64,000 bases of DNA from Acipenser ruthenus (Eukaryota > Chordata > Actinopteri > Acipenseriformes > Acipenseridae): assembly GCF_902713425.1 (NCBI RefSeq), contig NC_081198.1, forward strand, positions 23,233,188-23,297,187. Direction: 5' to 3'. A model generated the notes under the pieces. It was not told the DNA's origin. It ran no database searches and saw only the letters and a list, made by a program, of their open reading frames with translations. Made by a program: the position numbers and the translations under genes. Below, in pieces: positions 1 to 9,494 of the stretch; position 1 is the stretch's first letter; every line of letters starts with the position of its first letter.

Positions 1-420
1 TCTGGATCTCGATTACAATCAAGGGCTGGGGATGAGGTCGTCTAGGTCATCAAAGGGTCCTCAAAGGTCGTCTGGATGGTAGGTCCTCCTTCTCTCTAAC
101 TCCAGGAACGTCTGGAAAAGCCGGAACCGCCTGAAAAAGAAAAAAACGGGAACCGCCTGAAAAAGAAAAAACTGCTCTCAACAGTCAACAAAATCTTGAA
201 AGACCCTCGGCCTGGATTGGGCAAGCCAAAACCAGACTGAGCATTAGTCTTCCAAAAAGTTGCCGAGCTGAAGAAAGCCAGTCAAAAATAAAAAAAATTC
301 TGTTCCTCCTCACCCGAACAAACCTCTCACAGACCCTCGGAGGGAGCGGGCAATGCCACTACCCTCTAAGCCTTAGTCTTAGAAAGATTTATTCGAACTG
401 AAGAGAAGCCAGAGTATATG
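1..420 (-). mobile_element. Keno-like LINE K0, 5' UTR end only
   Basis: The first 420 bases match the outermost 5' UTR of the full-length copies K8 and K9, so the rest of this element lies left of the window. It carries the two direct copies of GGAACCGCCTGAAAAAG (from about 123 and 149, 26-bp period) seen in the other 5' UTRs. No coding sequence is present. At about 420 it passes into U2 spacer at a CCAGCC-rich point, the same 5' junction as K6-K9. The exact element edge is uncertain because the junction lies in short GGCT/CAGCC repeats. Confidence 0.85.
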
Positions 421-688
421 GCTGGCTAAGAAGGACCTGGCATAGGGACATGTTCCACCACACTTGTCTGGTTAGCTGCATGCTCCCAGGAAACAAACTG
501 CTGCTGTCTACATCATCACCACATGTGAATAAAAGAAAGAAAGACAGCAAGAAAGAAAGAGAGAAAGAAAGAGAAAGAAAGAAAGAGAGAAAGAAAAAAA
601 AAGAAGTAAAACGGCGGGAAAACTTGCATCAACACTGGCACTCTCCCTCCAGCAGGGGTAGACAAAATGCTCACAGGAGAGATCCAGA

Positions 689-704
689 TCTGACTTTGAC
701 CAAC
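689..704 (-). terminator. snRNA 3' box of U2 copy 1
   Basis: The sense sequence GTTGGTCAAAGTCAGA starts 13 nt past the U2 3' end. It fits the vertebrate snRNA 3' box pattern (GTTT, short gap, AAARNNAGA), which directs Integrator-dependent 3' end formation. The same sequence follows nearly every U2 copy and U2 3' fragment in the window; copy 7 has a changed base in it (13269). Confidence 0.8.
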
Positions 705-716
705 GTTAGAGAAAGG

Positions 717-903
717 TGTGCACCGTTCCCGGAGGTACTGCAATACCGGGCCGATGCGTGGAGTGGACGGAGCAAGCCCCTGTTCCATCTCCCGATTCCA
801 AAAATCAATTTAATATATGGTCCCCTGATAGGGGACGTATCAGATATTAAACTGATAAGAACAGATACTACACTTGATCTTAGCCAAAAGGCCGAGAAGC
901 GAT
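717..903 (-). ncRNA. U2: U2 snRNA gene, copy 1
   Basis: The sense strand begins ATCGCTTCTCGGCCTTTTGG and ends CGGTGCAC(A), about 187 nt, the usual vertebrate U2 length. Visible parts in order: the 5' stem-loop I; the branch-site recognition segment GTAGTA at nt 33-38; stem IIa/IIb with the inverted GTCCCC/GGGGAC arms; the Sm site ATTTTTGG; and the 3' stem-loops III and IV. U2 RNA pairs with the intron branch site in the spliceosome. The gene has a PSE-like element upstream and a 3' box downstream, so it looks functional. The mature 3' end could differ by a few bases. This is the majority sequence; copies 3, 5, 6, 9, 11, 13 and 15 are identical to it. Confidence 0.97.
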
Positions 904-947
904 GGCGACTTGGCCCTTGCCCGGGGCCCCCCAGCCCGGACGGCACA

Positions 948-967
948 GGGGGATTCAAAGGTGGGTG
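948..967 (-). promoter_or_regulatory. Proximal sequence element (PSE) of U2 copy 1
   Basis: The sense sequence CACCCACCTTTGAATCCCCC lies at -45 to -64 from the U2 start, where vertebrate snRNA genes carry the SNAPc-binding PSE, and resembles the CACC...TTGAAT core of U2 PSEs. It recurs at the same distance from every full U2 copy and the three U2 stubs. Copy 7 has one extra A in it. Assignment rests on position and motif similarity only. Confidence 0.65.
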
Positions 968-1110
968 CAAAATTCCAAGCACAAGCAGACCCCCAAAAAA
1001 CGGGCTGCTGCTTCCAGAGGGGAAATGTGCAATTTAAGCAGGAGAAAACAAAACAAAGCAAAAACACACACATAACACCAAAAACAAAACATAAACTGGC
1101 GGAGTGCGTC

Positions 1111-1120
1111 TTACAAATAG
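1111..1120. promoter_or_regulatory. Octamer-like distal element of the U2 promoter
   Basis: TTACAAAT at about -210 matches 6 of 8 bases of the octamer ATGCAAAT, at the spacing where vertebrate snRNA genes have their distal sequence element. The match is weak, but the position is right and it recurs in every unit. Confidence 0.4.
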
Positions 1121-1158
1121 TCATGCCAAGCTGCTATGCTGTGCAAGGTGCCTTGGGT

Positions 1159-1173
1159 AACTACAACTGTGCC
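1159..1173 (+). promoter_or_regulatory. SPH/Staf (ZNF143)-like element
   Basis: AACTACAACTGTGCC at about -256 to -270 from the U2 start resembles the ACTACAAYTCCC core bound by ZNF143/Staf. SPH elements commonly accompany the octamer in vertebrate snRNA distal enhancers. It recurs in all units and is inferred from motif and position. Confidence 0.45.
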
Positions 1174-1506
1174 TCGCTGGCTGGCTGGCTTGCTAAGAAG
1201 GTCCTGGCATAGGGACATGTTCCACCACACTTGTCTGGTTAGCTGCATGCTCCCAGGAAACAACCTGCTGCTGTCTACATCATCACCACATGTGAATAAA
1301 AGAAAGAAAGACAGCAAGAAAGAAAGAGAGAAAGAAAGAGAGAAAGAGAGAAAGAAAGAGAGAAAGAAAGAAAGAGAGAAAGAAAAAAAAAAGAAGTAAA
1401 ACGGCGGGAAAACTTGCATCAACACTGGCACTCTCCCTCCAGCAGGGGTAGACAAAATGCTCACAGGAGAGATCCAGATCTGACTTTGACCAACGTTAGA
1501 GAAAGG

Positions 1507-1693
1507 TGTGCACCGTTCCCGGAGGTACTGCAATACCGGGCCGATGCGTGGAGTGGACGGAGCAAGCCCCTGTTCCATCTCCCGATTCCAAAAATCAATT
1601 TAATATATGGTCCCCTGATAGGGGATGTATCAGATATTAAACTGATAAGAACAGATACTACACTTGATCTTAGCCAAAAGGCCGAGAAGCGAT
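1507..1693 (-). ncRNA. U2: U2 snRNA gene, copy 2
   Basis: Full length, with one substitution against the majority sequence: G68 to A in the sense strand (plus position 1626), between stems IIa and IIb. Sm site, branch-site segment, promoter and 3' box are unchanged, so it is probably expressed. Confidence 0.96.
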
Positions 1694-2296
1694 GGCGACT
1701 TGGCCCTTGCCCGGGGCCCCCCAGCCCGGACGGCACAGGGGGATTCAAAGGTGGGTGCAAAATTCCATGCACAAGCAGACCCCCAAAAAACGGGCTGCTG
1801 CTTCCAGAGGGGAAATGTGCAATTTAAGCAGGAGAAAACAAAACAAAGCAAAAACACACACATAACACCAAAAACAAAACATAAACTGGCGGAGTGCGTC
1901 TTACACATAGTCATGCCAAGCTGCTATGCTGTGCAAGGTGCCTTGGGTAACTACAACTGTGCCTCGCTGGCTGGCTGGCTTGCTAAGAAGGTACTGGCAT
2001 AGGGACATGTTCCACCACACTTGTCTGGTTAGCTGCATGCTCCCAGGAAACAACCTGCTGCTGTCTACATCATCACCACATGTGAATAAAAGAAAGAAAG
2101 ACAGCAAGAAAGAAAGAGAGAAAGAAAGAGAGAAAGAGAGAAAGAAAGAGAGAAAGAAAGAAAGAGAGAAAGAAAAAAAAAAGAAGTAAAACGGCGGGAA
2201 AACTTGCATCAACACTGGCACTCTCCCTCCAGCAGGGGTAGACAAAATGCTCACAGGAGAGATCCAGATCTGACTTTGACCAACGTTAGAGAAAGG

Positions 2297-2483
2297 TGTG
2301 CACCGTTCCCGGAGGTACTGCAATACCGGGCCGATGCGTGGAGTGGACGGAGCAAGCCCCTGTTCCATCTCCCGATTCCAAAAATCAATTTAATATATGG
2401 TCCCCTGATAGGGGACGTATCAGATATTAAACTGATAAGAACAGATACTACACTTGATCTTAGCCAAAAGGCCGAGAAGCGAT
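2297..2483 (-). ncRNA. U2: U2 snRNA gene, copy 3
   Basis: Identical to copy 1 over the whole gene. The unit repeats after 790 bp with the same promoter and 3' box. Confidence 0.97.
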
Positions 2484-3085
2484 GGCGACTTGGCCCTTGC
2501 CCGGGGCCCCCCAGCCCGGACGGCACAGGGGGATTCAAAGGTGGGTGCAAAATTTCAAGCACAAGCAGACCCCAAAAAAACGGGCTGCTGCTTCCAGAGG
2601 GGAAATGTGCAATTTAAGCAGGAGAAAACAAAACAAAGCAAAAACACACACATAACACCAAAAACAAAACATAAACTGGCGGAGTGCGTCTTACAAATAG
2701 TCATGCCAAGCTGCTATGCTGTGCAAGGTGCCTTGGGTAACTACAACTGTGCCTCGCTGGCTGGCTGGCTTGCTAAGAAGGTCCTGGCATAGGGACATGT
2801 TCCACCACACTTGTCTGGTTAGCTGCATGCTCCCAGGAAACAACCTGCTGCTGTCTACATCATCACCACATGTGAATAAAAGAAAGAAAGACAGCAAGAA
2901 AGAAAGAGAGAAAGAAAGAGAGAAAGAGAGAAAGAAAGAGAGAAAGAAAGAAAGAGAGAAAGAAAAAAAAAGAAGTAAAACGGCGGGAAAACTTGCATCA
3001 ACACTGGCACTCTCCCTCCAGCAGGGGTAGACAAAATGCTCACAGGAGAGATCCAGATCTGACTTTGACCAACGTTAGAGAAAGG

Positions 3086-3272
3086 TGTGCACCGTTCCCG
3101 GAGGTACTGCAATACCGGGTCGATGCGTGGAGTGGACGGAGCAAGCCCCTGTTCCATCTCCCGATTCCAAAAATCAATTTAATATATGGTCCCCTGATAG
3201 GGGACGTATCAGATATTAAACTGATAAGAACAGATACTACACTTGATCTTAGCCAAAAGGCCGAGAAGCGAT
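3086..3272 (-). ncRNA. U2: U2 snRNA gene, copy 4
   Basis: Full length with one sense G-to-A change near nt 153 (plus position 3120), in the 3' stem-loop IV region. The promoter has one C-to-T change close to the start. Probably functional. Confidence 0.96.
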
Positions 3273-3859
3273 GGCGACTTGGCCCTTGCCCGGGGCCTCC
3301 CAGCCCGGACGGCACAGGGGGATTCAAAGGTGGGTGCAAAATTTCAAGCACAAGCAGACCCCCAAAAAACGGGCTGCTGCTTCCAGAGGAGAAATGTGCA
3401 ATTTAAGCAGGAGAAAACGAAACAAAGCAAAAACACACACATAACACCAAAAACAAAACATAAACTGGCGGAGTGCGTCTTACAAATAGTCATGCCAAGC
3501 TGCTATGCTGTGCAAGGTGCCTTGGGTAACTACAACTGTGCCTCGCTGGCTGGCTGGCTTGCTAAGAAGGTCCTGGCATAGGGACATGTTCCACCACACT
3601 TGTCTGGTTAGCTGCATGCTCCCAGGAAACAACCTGCTGCTGTCTACATCATCACCACATGTGAATAAAAGAAAGAAAGACAGCAAGAAAGAAAGAGAGA
3701 AAGAAAGAGAGAAAGAGAGAAAGAAAGAGAGAAAGAAAAAAAAAAGAAGTAAAACGGCGGGAAAACTTGCATCAACACTGGCACTCTCCCTCCAGCAGGG
3801 GTAGACAAAATGCTCACAGGAGAGATCCAGATCTGACTTTGACCAACGTTAGAGAAAGG

Positions 3860-4046
3860 TGTGCACCGTTCCCGGAGGTACTGCAATACCGGGCCGATGC
3901 GTGGAGTGGACGGAGCAAGCCCCTGTTCCATCTCCCGATTCCAAAAATCAATTTAATATATGGTCCCCTGATAGGGGACGTATCAGATATTAAACTGATA
4001 AGAACAGATACTACACTTGATCTTAGCCAAAAGGCCGAGAAGCGAT
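3860..4046 (-). ncRNA. U2: U2 snRNA gene, copy 5
   Basis: Identical to copy 1. It follows the previous copy after 774 bp because the microsatellite in between is shorter. It is the last whole gene before Keno copy K1. Confidence 0.97.
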
Positions 4047-4645
4047 GGCGACTTGGCCCTTGCCCGGGGCCCCCCAGCCCGGACGGCACAGGGGGATTCA
4101 AAGGTGGGTGCAAAATTCCAAGCACAAGCAGACCCCCAAAAAACGGGCTGCTGCTTCCAGAGGGGAAATGTGCAATTTAAGCAGGAGAAAACAAAACAAA
4201 GCAAAAACACACACATAACACCAAAAACAAAACATAAACTGGCGGAGTGCGTCTTACAAATAGTCATGCCAAGCTGCAATGCTGTGCAAGGTGCCTTGGG
4301 TAACTACAACTGTGCCTCGCTGGCTGGCTGGCTTGCTAAGAAGGTCCTGGCATAGGGACATGTTCCACCACACTTGTCTGGTTAGCTGCATGCTCCCAGG
4401 AAACAACCTGCTGCTGTCTACATCATCACCACATGTGAATAAAAGAAAGAAAGACAGCAAGAAAGAGAGAAAGAAAGAGAGAAAGAGAGAAAGAAAGAGA
4501 GAAAGAAAGAAAGAGAGAAAGAAAAAAAAAAGAAGTAAAACGGCGGGAAAACTTGCATCAACACTGGCACTCTCCCTCCAGCAGGGGTAGACAAAATGCT
4601 CACAGGAGAGATCCAGATCTGACTTTGACCAACGTTAGAGAAAGG

Positions 4646-4779
4646 TGTGCACCGTTCCCGGAGGTACTGCAATACCGGGCCGATGCGTGGAGTGGACGGA
4701 GCAAGCCCCTGTTCCATCTCCCTATTCCAAAAATCAATTTAATATATGGTCCCCTGATAGGGGACGTATCAGATATTAA
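4646..4779 (-). pseudogene. U2 3' fragment (nt 54-187) at the 3' end of K1
   Basis: Only the 3' part of U2 is left, starting TTAATATCTGATAC right after the end of Keno K1. The 5' half including the branch-site segment is missing, so it cannot make U2. It carries the stem variant CCTATTCC (CCGATTCC elsewhere), shared with the K2 fragment and copies 10 and 12. Confidence 0.95.
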
Positions 4780-4785
4780 TACTCT

Positions 4786-4791
4786 TTTATT
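4786..4791 (-). terminator. AATAAA signal at the Keno 3' terminus (K1)
   Basis: The sense strand ends CTCAATAAAAGAGTA and then enters U2. The poly(A) signal hexamer is thus 6 nt from the end of the element, and no A tail follows. All ten other Keno 3' ends in the window, the short stub included, have the same terminus. Confidence 0.6.
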
Positions 4792-5305
4792 GAGATTTTA
4801 CATTTTTTACATTTACACCCATTCGTTTTTTTCATTCATTTTACATTTCTTTTAAAGATGACATTCATGCATACAGACATACATTTTGTTTTAAAAGCAT
4901 TTAAAATACATTTAAAAACACCAAGACAATTGTGCTTTGTACATGGTTAAAACAGACACAGATTAAAATCAACATGAAAAAAACCTGTGCTGTTTTAAAA
5001 GTGACTGGAAAAAAAGAACCATCTATAAAAAACCAGTGCTTGTGAGGGCCGGGGAGTGCTCTCTAAAAGGTTCAAAAGTGAACATAAAACTAGATCTAAA
5101 ACAGGGACAGGGGAAAAGGGACAGTGTATAAAACAGTGAGTTAAAATTCTAAAATTTTAAAACACTTAAAATGTAACTTTTAATAGTTTACATTAAAAAT
5201 CTTAAAGATACATAAAACAAAACAAAACAAAATCAAATAAAACATTCAACGTAAATCAAATAAAAGTCCATAAAACTGAAACAAAAGACTACATAAAACC
5301 AGGGC

Positions 5306-5356
5306 ACCGTTGAAAAACGGTCATGCCAGCTAAAAAGGGCGGAATGCTGGCATGAC
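5306..5356 (-). other. Paired hairpins in Keno 3' UTR (K1)
   Basis: Two adjacent inverted repeats lie about 70 nt past the ORF2 stop: ACCGTT-gaaa-AACGGT (5306-5321), and an 11-bp perfect stem GTCATGCCAGC/GCTGGCATGAC (5320-5330 and 5346-5356) with a 15-nt loop. The arms are conserved in every copy, while the small loop varies (caaa in K4, gaaaa in K6 and K9). The position suits a structure recognised by the element's own reverse transcriptase, but that is inference. Confidence 0.65.
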
Positions 5357-5426
5357 AAAATAAATAAAAGGCTTAGCGGTGCCCCGTAGTCCCGCTCCTA
5401 GGAGCTAGCGGTTCCAGTTTTTTCCT

Positions 5427-7950
5427 TTATTCCATCTTCACGTCCTGAAGTCCGGCGATCCTCCACTCCGCGCAGGCCTTGTCCTTCCCGAGGGTCCGGA
5501 TGTCCAGAATTACAAAGTCCTTGATAAGAGTTTGTGCCCTTCTGGTCGTGGTGATAGTGTCTAGCTCCTGCTTGTGATAGACACAGACGTTACGGCCTTC
5601 CCACAGGATCTGCTTGACAACATTGATGACACGCCAAACGCACTTAGCTGTGCTGGTAGTGATTCCTCCCGCAGGCCCATAGAGCACAGTCTCAGCGGTC
5701 ATCTTGGCCGTGTCAGCAAACCTGTTTAGGAAGACAGAGACAGAGAGCCAGACACTGCCAGCCACATCACACTCCCAGAAGATATGGGCTGGTGTTTCTC
5801 TCTTGCGGCACTTTGCATAGGGGCATGTTTCTACTTGGGCTAGTCCCCTCCTGAACATGAACGCTCGAGTGGGGAGTGCACTGTGGACGGTGTTCCATGC
5901 TATATCCTTCTGGACATTACTGAGGCAGCTGTGAGACACATTCTCCCAGATTTTTTGGCTTTGGGTGAGGGAGAAAGTAGCTACTTTTTCAATTTCCTGG
6001 GAACCGGCAAGATATTTAGTTACAGCCTTGTATTCCCAGGAGGCCAATTTTGCTTTATCTTTGCCCAATTTATATATAGTGTCCCTTAAGGTTCTATAAT
6101 ACAATGGGGGGTCCCAGGAGTACGGCACGGTGTTATCAATAGTGCAGAGGCCCAAGGCCCTGAGACAGGTGGCAAAATAGAAACGATTCATGTAACATAC
6201 CTTCCTGTCCAGGGCCTGGATGTTCTTGATAGTTTGCGTGAGCCCCTGCACTCGGGTGAGCTGCACAACGTCCGGGACCCCCTTACCTCCCTTCTTGTCG
6301 GCTTTACTCAGGGTGGCTCGTTTTACCCTCTCCATCTTGCTGCCCCAGATAAAGCGGTGGATAATGCGGTCCACCACTTTTTTGGTGGTCCTGTCTGGGG
6401 GAAAGATTTTTCCTACATAAGAGAGGATGGGGAACAGTATAGACTTGGTTATTAATACTCTACCCGTCATTGTTAAGGATCTTGTGCTCCATCCGCCAAT
6501 CTTTTTACGGACCTGGTTAATGGCCGCCGTCCAGCTCTGGGCCCCAGAGCTATTGTTCTCGAAAATGAGGCCCAGAATCTTGATTTTGTCCTTTTTGACA
6601 GGGTACATGTCCGACAGTTCCCTATCTACCTGCCAATTTTTAGACACGTAGACTTCGCTCTTGGACTTATTAATCACTGCCCCGGTCGCCGTGCAGTACT
6701 TCCCAAGGATATTACTAATCCGAGGTACCGACGATGTGTTGGTGCAAATGAGTGACACATCGTCCATATATGCTGTTGTTTTGACCTGGACCCCGTTGGA
6801 TCCAGGCAGCTGGAAACCAGTTATATTGGTATCCCTACGAATTGCCTGCAGGAGGGGTTCAATGCACACGACATATAGCAGTGGGGATAGTGGGCAACCC
6901 TGTCTGACCCCTGACTGGATAGATATTTTACCAGTCAGGTGCCTGTTCACCAAGACTCGGGTACTAATGTTTGTATAGATGGTTTTAACCCACCCCCTAA
7001 GTCCAGGAGCGAATTTCATCTGGTCCATCACTTTGTACATATATTCATGGCTTACCCTATCGAACGCCTTCTCCTGGTCAAGGTTGAACAGGCAGAGGGG
7101 ATGGTTCCGTTCTCTAGAATAAGCCAGAATGTCCCTTGTTAACATTAAAATATCCGTGATGGACCTCCCTGGGACGCCACAAGCCTGGTCGGGGCCAATG
7201 ACCAAAGGGAGGTGTACTTGTAGCCGGAGCATCAGAGCTTTGGCTAGTATCTTGTAATCCACGCAAAGGAGGCTGATTGGGCGCCAATTCCGTAGATCTT
7301 TAACTTCCCCTTTCTTATGAAGGAGAGTAATTACACTCTCCCGCATAGAAGGGCCCAACCGCTTCTCCCTGTAGACCGCTCTGTAGACCTCCACTAAATG
7401 GACTTTTAGCGTGTCCCAAAAAAGATGGTAATACTCACCCGGGATGCCATCTGGACCTGGCGTCTTACCGGTGTTCATGGTCTTAACCGCCTGGGTGAGC
7501 TCCTCCAGCGTGAGTTCTGGGTCCATCTCCTCCTCCTCGTCGTCCTGCACTGAGTCAGGCTCCAACTGGCTCAGGAACCACTCTATCAGGGTGTCATCTG
7601 TAGCTTTGATGTTATACAGGTCCCTATAGAAGTTCTCTACCACTTTTTTCACTCCCTCACTATCCTCTACTATCCTCCCCCTGCTGTCGAGCATGGAGGA
7701 CATCAAGTGCTGCTTCTCCCTCGTTTTCTGGAAGAAGAAGCGAGTACACTTTTCGTCTTCCTCCATTTTTTGCACTTTTGCATTGTGCATGACCTTTCGT
7801 TGTTCCTCCCTACAAAGCACTGAAAGATCTAGCTTGGTCTGGGCTATCTCGTCGCTTACAGGGAACCCCCGAAGCTGAAGCAGGCTCAGACGCTGGAGGG
7901 CAGCATTCAGGTATTTATATTTGGCCCTCCTTTCTTTTGCTTTCTTTTGC
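5427..7950 (-). pseudogene. Keno ORF2 fragment of K1 (RT and C-terminus)
   Basis: Reads from about residue 309 (AKERRAKYKY) to the natural end QDVKME without a break. The APE endonuclease domain is absent. The reverse transcriptase is present: NWRPISLL, DQACGVPGRS, the catalytic Asp in LDQEKAFD, RQGCPLSPLL and the YMDD box. The C-terminal zinc knuckle CPYAKC...HIFWEC is also intact. The open frame continues upstream into U2 promoter sequence (to 8192), but that part is fortuitous. Variants such as LRGWVKT and ILGKYC set K1 and K2 apart from all other copies. Without endonuclease it should not be autonomous. Confidence 0.92.
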
Positions 7951-7952
7951 TG

Positions 7953-7971
7953 CAAAAGGCCGAGAAGCGAT
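7953..7971 (-). pseudogene. U2 5' stub (nt 1-19) beside K1
   Basis: The sense ATCGCTTCTCGGCCTTTTG is intact with the PSE and distal elements upstream, then runs straight into Keno ORF2. The live promoter could drive a U2-Keno chimeric RNA through K1 to the 3' box near 4620. Confidence 0.85.
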
Positions 7972-8573
7972 GGCGACTTGGCCCTTGCCCGGGGCCCCCC
8001 AGCCCGGACGGCACAGGGGGATTCAAAGGTGGGTGCAAAATTCCAAGCACAAGCAGACCCCCAAAAAACGGGCTGCTGCTTCCAGAGGGGAAATGTGCAA
8101 TTTAAGCAGGAGAAAACAAAACAAAGCAAAAACACACACATAACACCAAAAACAAAACATAAACTGGCGGAGTGCGTCTTACAAATAGTCATGCCAAGCT
8201 GCTATGCTGTGCAAGGTGCCTTGGGTAACTACAACTGTGCCTCGCTGGCTGGCTGGCTTGCTAAGAAGGTCCTGGCATAGGGACATGTTCCACCACACTT
8301 GTCTGGTTAGCTGCATGCTCCCAGGAAACAACCTGCTGCTGTCTACATCATCACCACATGTGAATAAAAGAAAGAAAGACAGCAAGAAAGAAAGACAGAA
8401 AGAAAGAGAGAAAGAGAGAAAGAAAGAGAGAAAGAAAGAAAGAGAGAAAGAAAAAAAAAGAAGTAAAACGGCGGGAAAACTTGCATCAACACTGGCACTC
8501 TCCCTCCAGCAGGGGTAGACAAAATGCTCACAGGAGAGATCCAGATCTGACTTTGACCAACGTTAGAGAAAGG

Positions 8574-8760
8574 TGTGCACCGTTCCCGGAGGTACTGCAA
8601 TACCGGGCCGATGCGTGGAGTGGACGGAGCAAGCCCCTGTTCCATCTCCCGATTCCAAAAATCAATTTAATATATGGTCCCCTGATAGGGGACGTATCAG
8701 ATATTAAACTGATAAGAACAGATACTACACTTGATCTTAGCCAAAAGGCCGAGAAGCGAT
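8574..8760 (-). ncRNA. U2: U2 snRNA gene, copy 6
   Basis: Identical to copy 1. It is the single intact gene between K1 and K2, duplicated with K1 (offset 4,714 from copy 5). Confidence 0.97.
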
Positions 8761-9360
8761 GGCGACTTGGCCCTTGCCCGGGGCCCCCCAGCCCGGACGG
8801 CACAGGGGGATTCAAAGGTGGGTGCAAAATTCCAAGCACAAGCAGACCCCCAAAAAACGGGCTGCTGCTTCCAGAGGGGAAATGTGCAATTTAAGCAGGA
8901 GAAAACAAAACAAAGCAAAAACACACACATAACACCAAAAACAAAACATAAACTGGCGGAGTGCGTCTTACAAATAGTCATGCCAAGCTGCAATGCTGTG
9001 CAAGGTGCCTTGGGTAACTACAACTGTGCCTCGCTGGCTGGCTGGCTTGCTAAGAAGGTCCTGGCATAGGGACATGTTCCACCACACTTGTCTGGTTAGC
9101 TGCATGCTCCCAGGAAACAACCTGCTGCTGTCTACATCATCACCACATGTGAATAAAAGAAAGAAAGACAGCAAGAAAGAGAGAAAGAAAGAGAGAAAGA
9201 GAGAAAGAAAGAGAGAAAGAAAGAAAGAGAGAAAGAAAAAAAAAAAGAAGTAAAACGGCGGGAAAACTTGCATCAACACTGGCACTCTCCCTCCAGCAGG
9301 GGTAGACAAAATGCTCACAGGAGAGATCCAGATCTGACTTTGACCAACGTTAGAGAAAGG

Positions 9361-9494
9361 TGTGCACCGTTCCCGGAGGTACTGCAATACCGGGCCGATG
9401 CGTGGAGTGGACGGAGCAAGCCCCTGTTCCATCTCCCTATTCCAAAAATCAATTTAATATATGGTCCCCTGATAGGGGACGTATCAGATATTAA
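9361..9494 (-). pseudogene. U2 3' fragment (nt 54-187) at the 3' end of K2
   Basis: Same cut point and same CCTATTCC variant as the K1 fragment, as expected for a tandem duplicate. Confidence 0.95.

Larger units (their letters stand above)
421..4645 (-). repeat. U2 array block A: five U2 units plus one cut unit
   Basis: Tandem U2 units with 5' ends at 903, 1693, 2483, 3272 and 4046 (spacings 790, 790, 789, 774). Each spacer of about 600 bp holds, in plus-strand order after the gene 5' end: a GC-rich proximal promoter, an A-rich stretch (AAAACAAAAC-like), the distal promoter elements, a GGCTGGCTGGC stretch, a conserved GCATAGGGACATG segment, and a GAAA/GAGAAA microsatellite of 60-95 bp (about 531-605 in the first unit). 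The first unit carries the variant spacer (GAAGGACC, AACAAACTG) found only beside full-length Keno 5' ends. No protein gene is seen in the spacers. Confidence 0.95.
4780..7950 (-). mobile_element. Keno-like LINE K1, 5'-truncated
   Basis: About 3.2 kb: 3' UTR at 4780-5426 and the C-terminal three quarters of ORF2. The 3' end joins U2 at nt 54 with no poly(A). The 5' end joins the first 19 nt of U2 (7953-7971), so U2 nt 20-53 are missing: a target-site deletion of 34 nt. Two bases and a short repeat of CAAAAGAAAG sit at the 5' junction. It has the alpha 3' UTR haplotype (CTAAAAGGTTC, TGTATAAAACAG), shared only with K2. The K1/K2 pair is a tandem duplication with a period of about 4,715 bp that includes one U2 gene. 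Confidence 0.93.
7953..9360 (-). repeat. U2 array block B: U2 5' stub, one U2 gene, one cut unit
   Basis: Starts with a U2 stub (nt 1-19) and its full promoter, then one complete unit and the 3' flank of the unit cut by K2. Microsatellites lie at about 8365-8462 and 9157-9248. The first of them contains a GAAAGACAG variant repeated in block C at about 15470, evidence of copying between blocks. Confidence 0.93.

Noticed and set aside
421-4645. Regular 790-bp repeats as a CRISPR-like or satellite array
   Set aside because: Each unit contains a canonical U2 snRNA gene with promoter and 3' box; unit size and content fit an snRNA gene array.
7950-8192. N-terminal extension (MTICKTHSASLCFVF) that makes K1 ORF2 look like a 921-aa protein
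   Set aside because: It is U2 promoter sequence that happens to be open; the same happens at 58304-58544. The real ORF2 part begins at about 7950.
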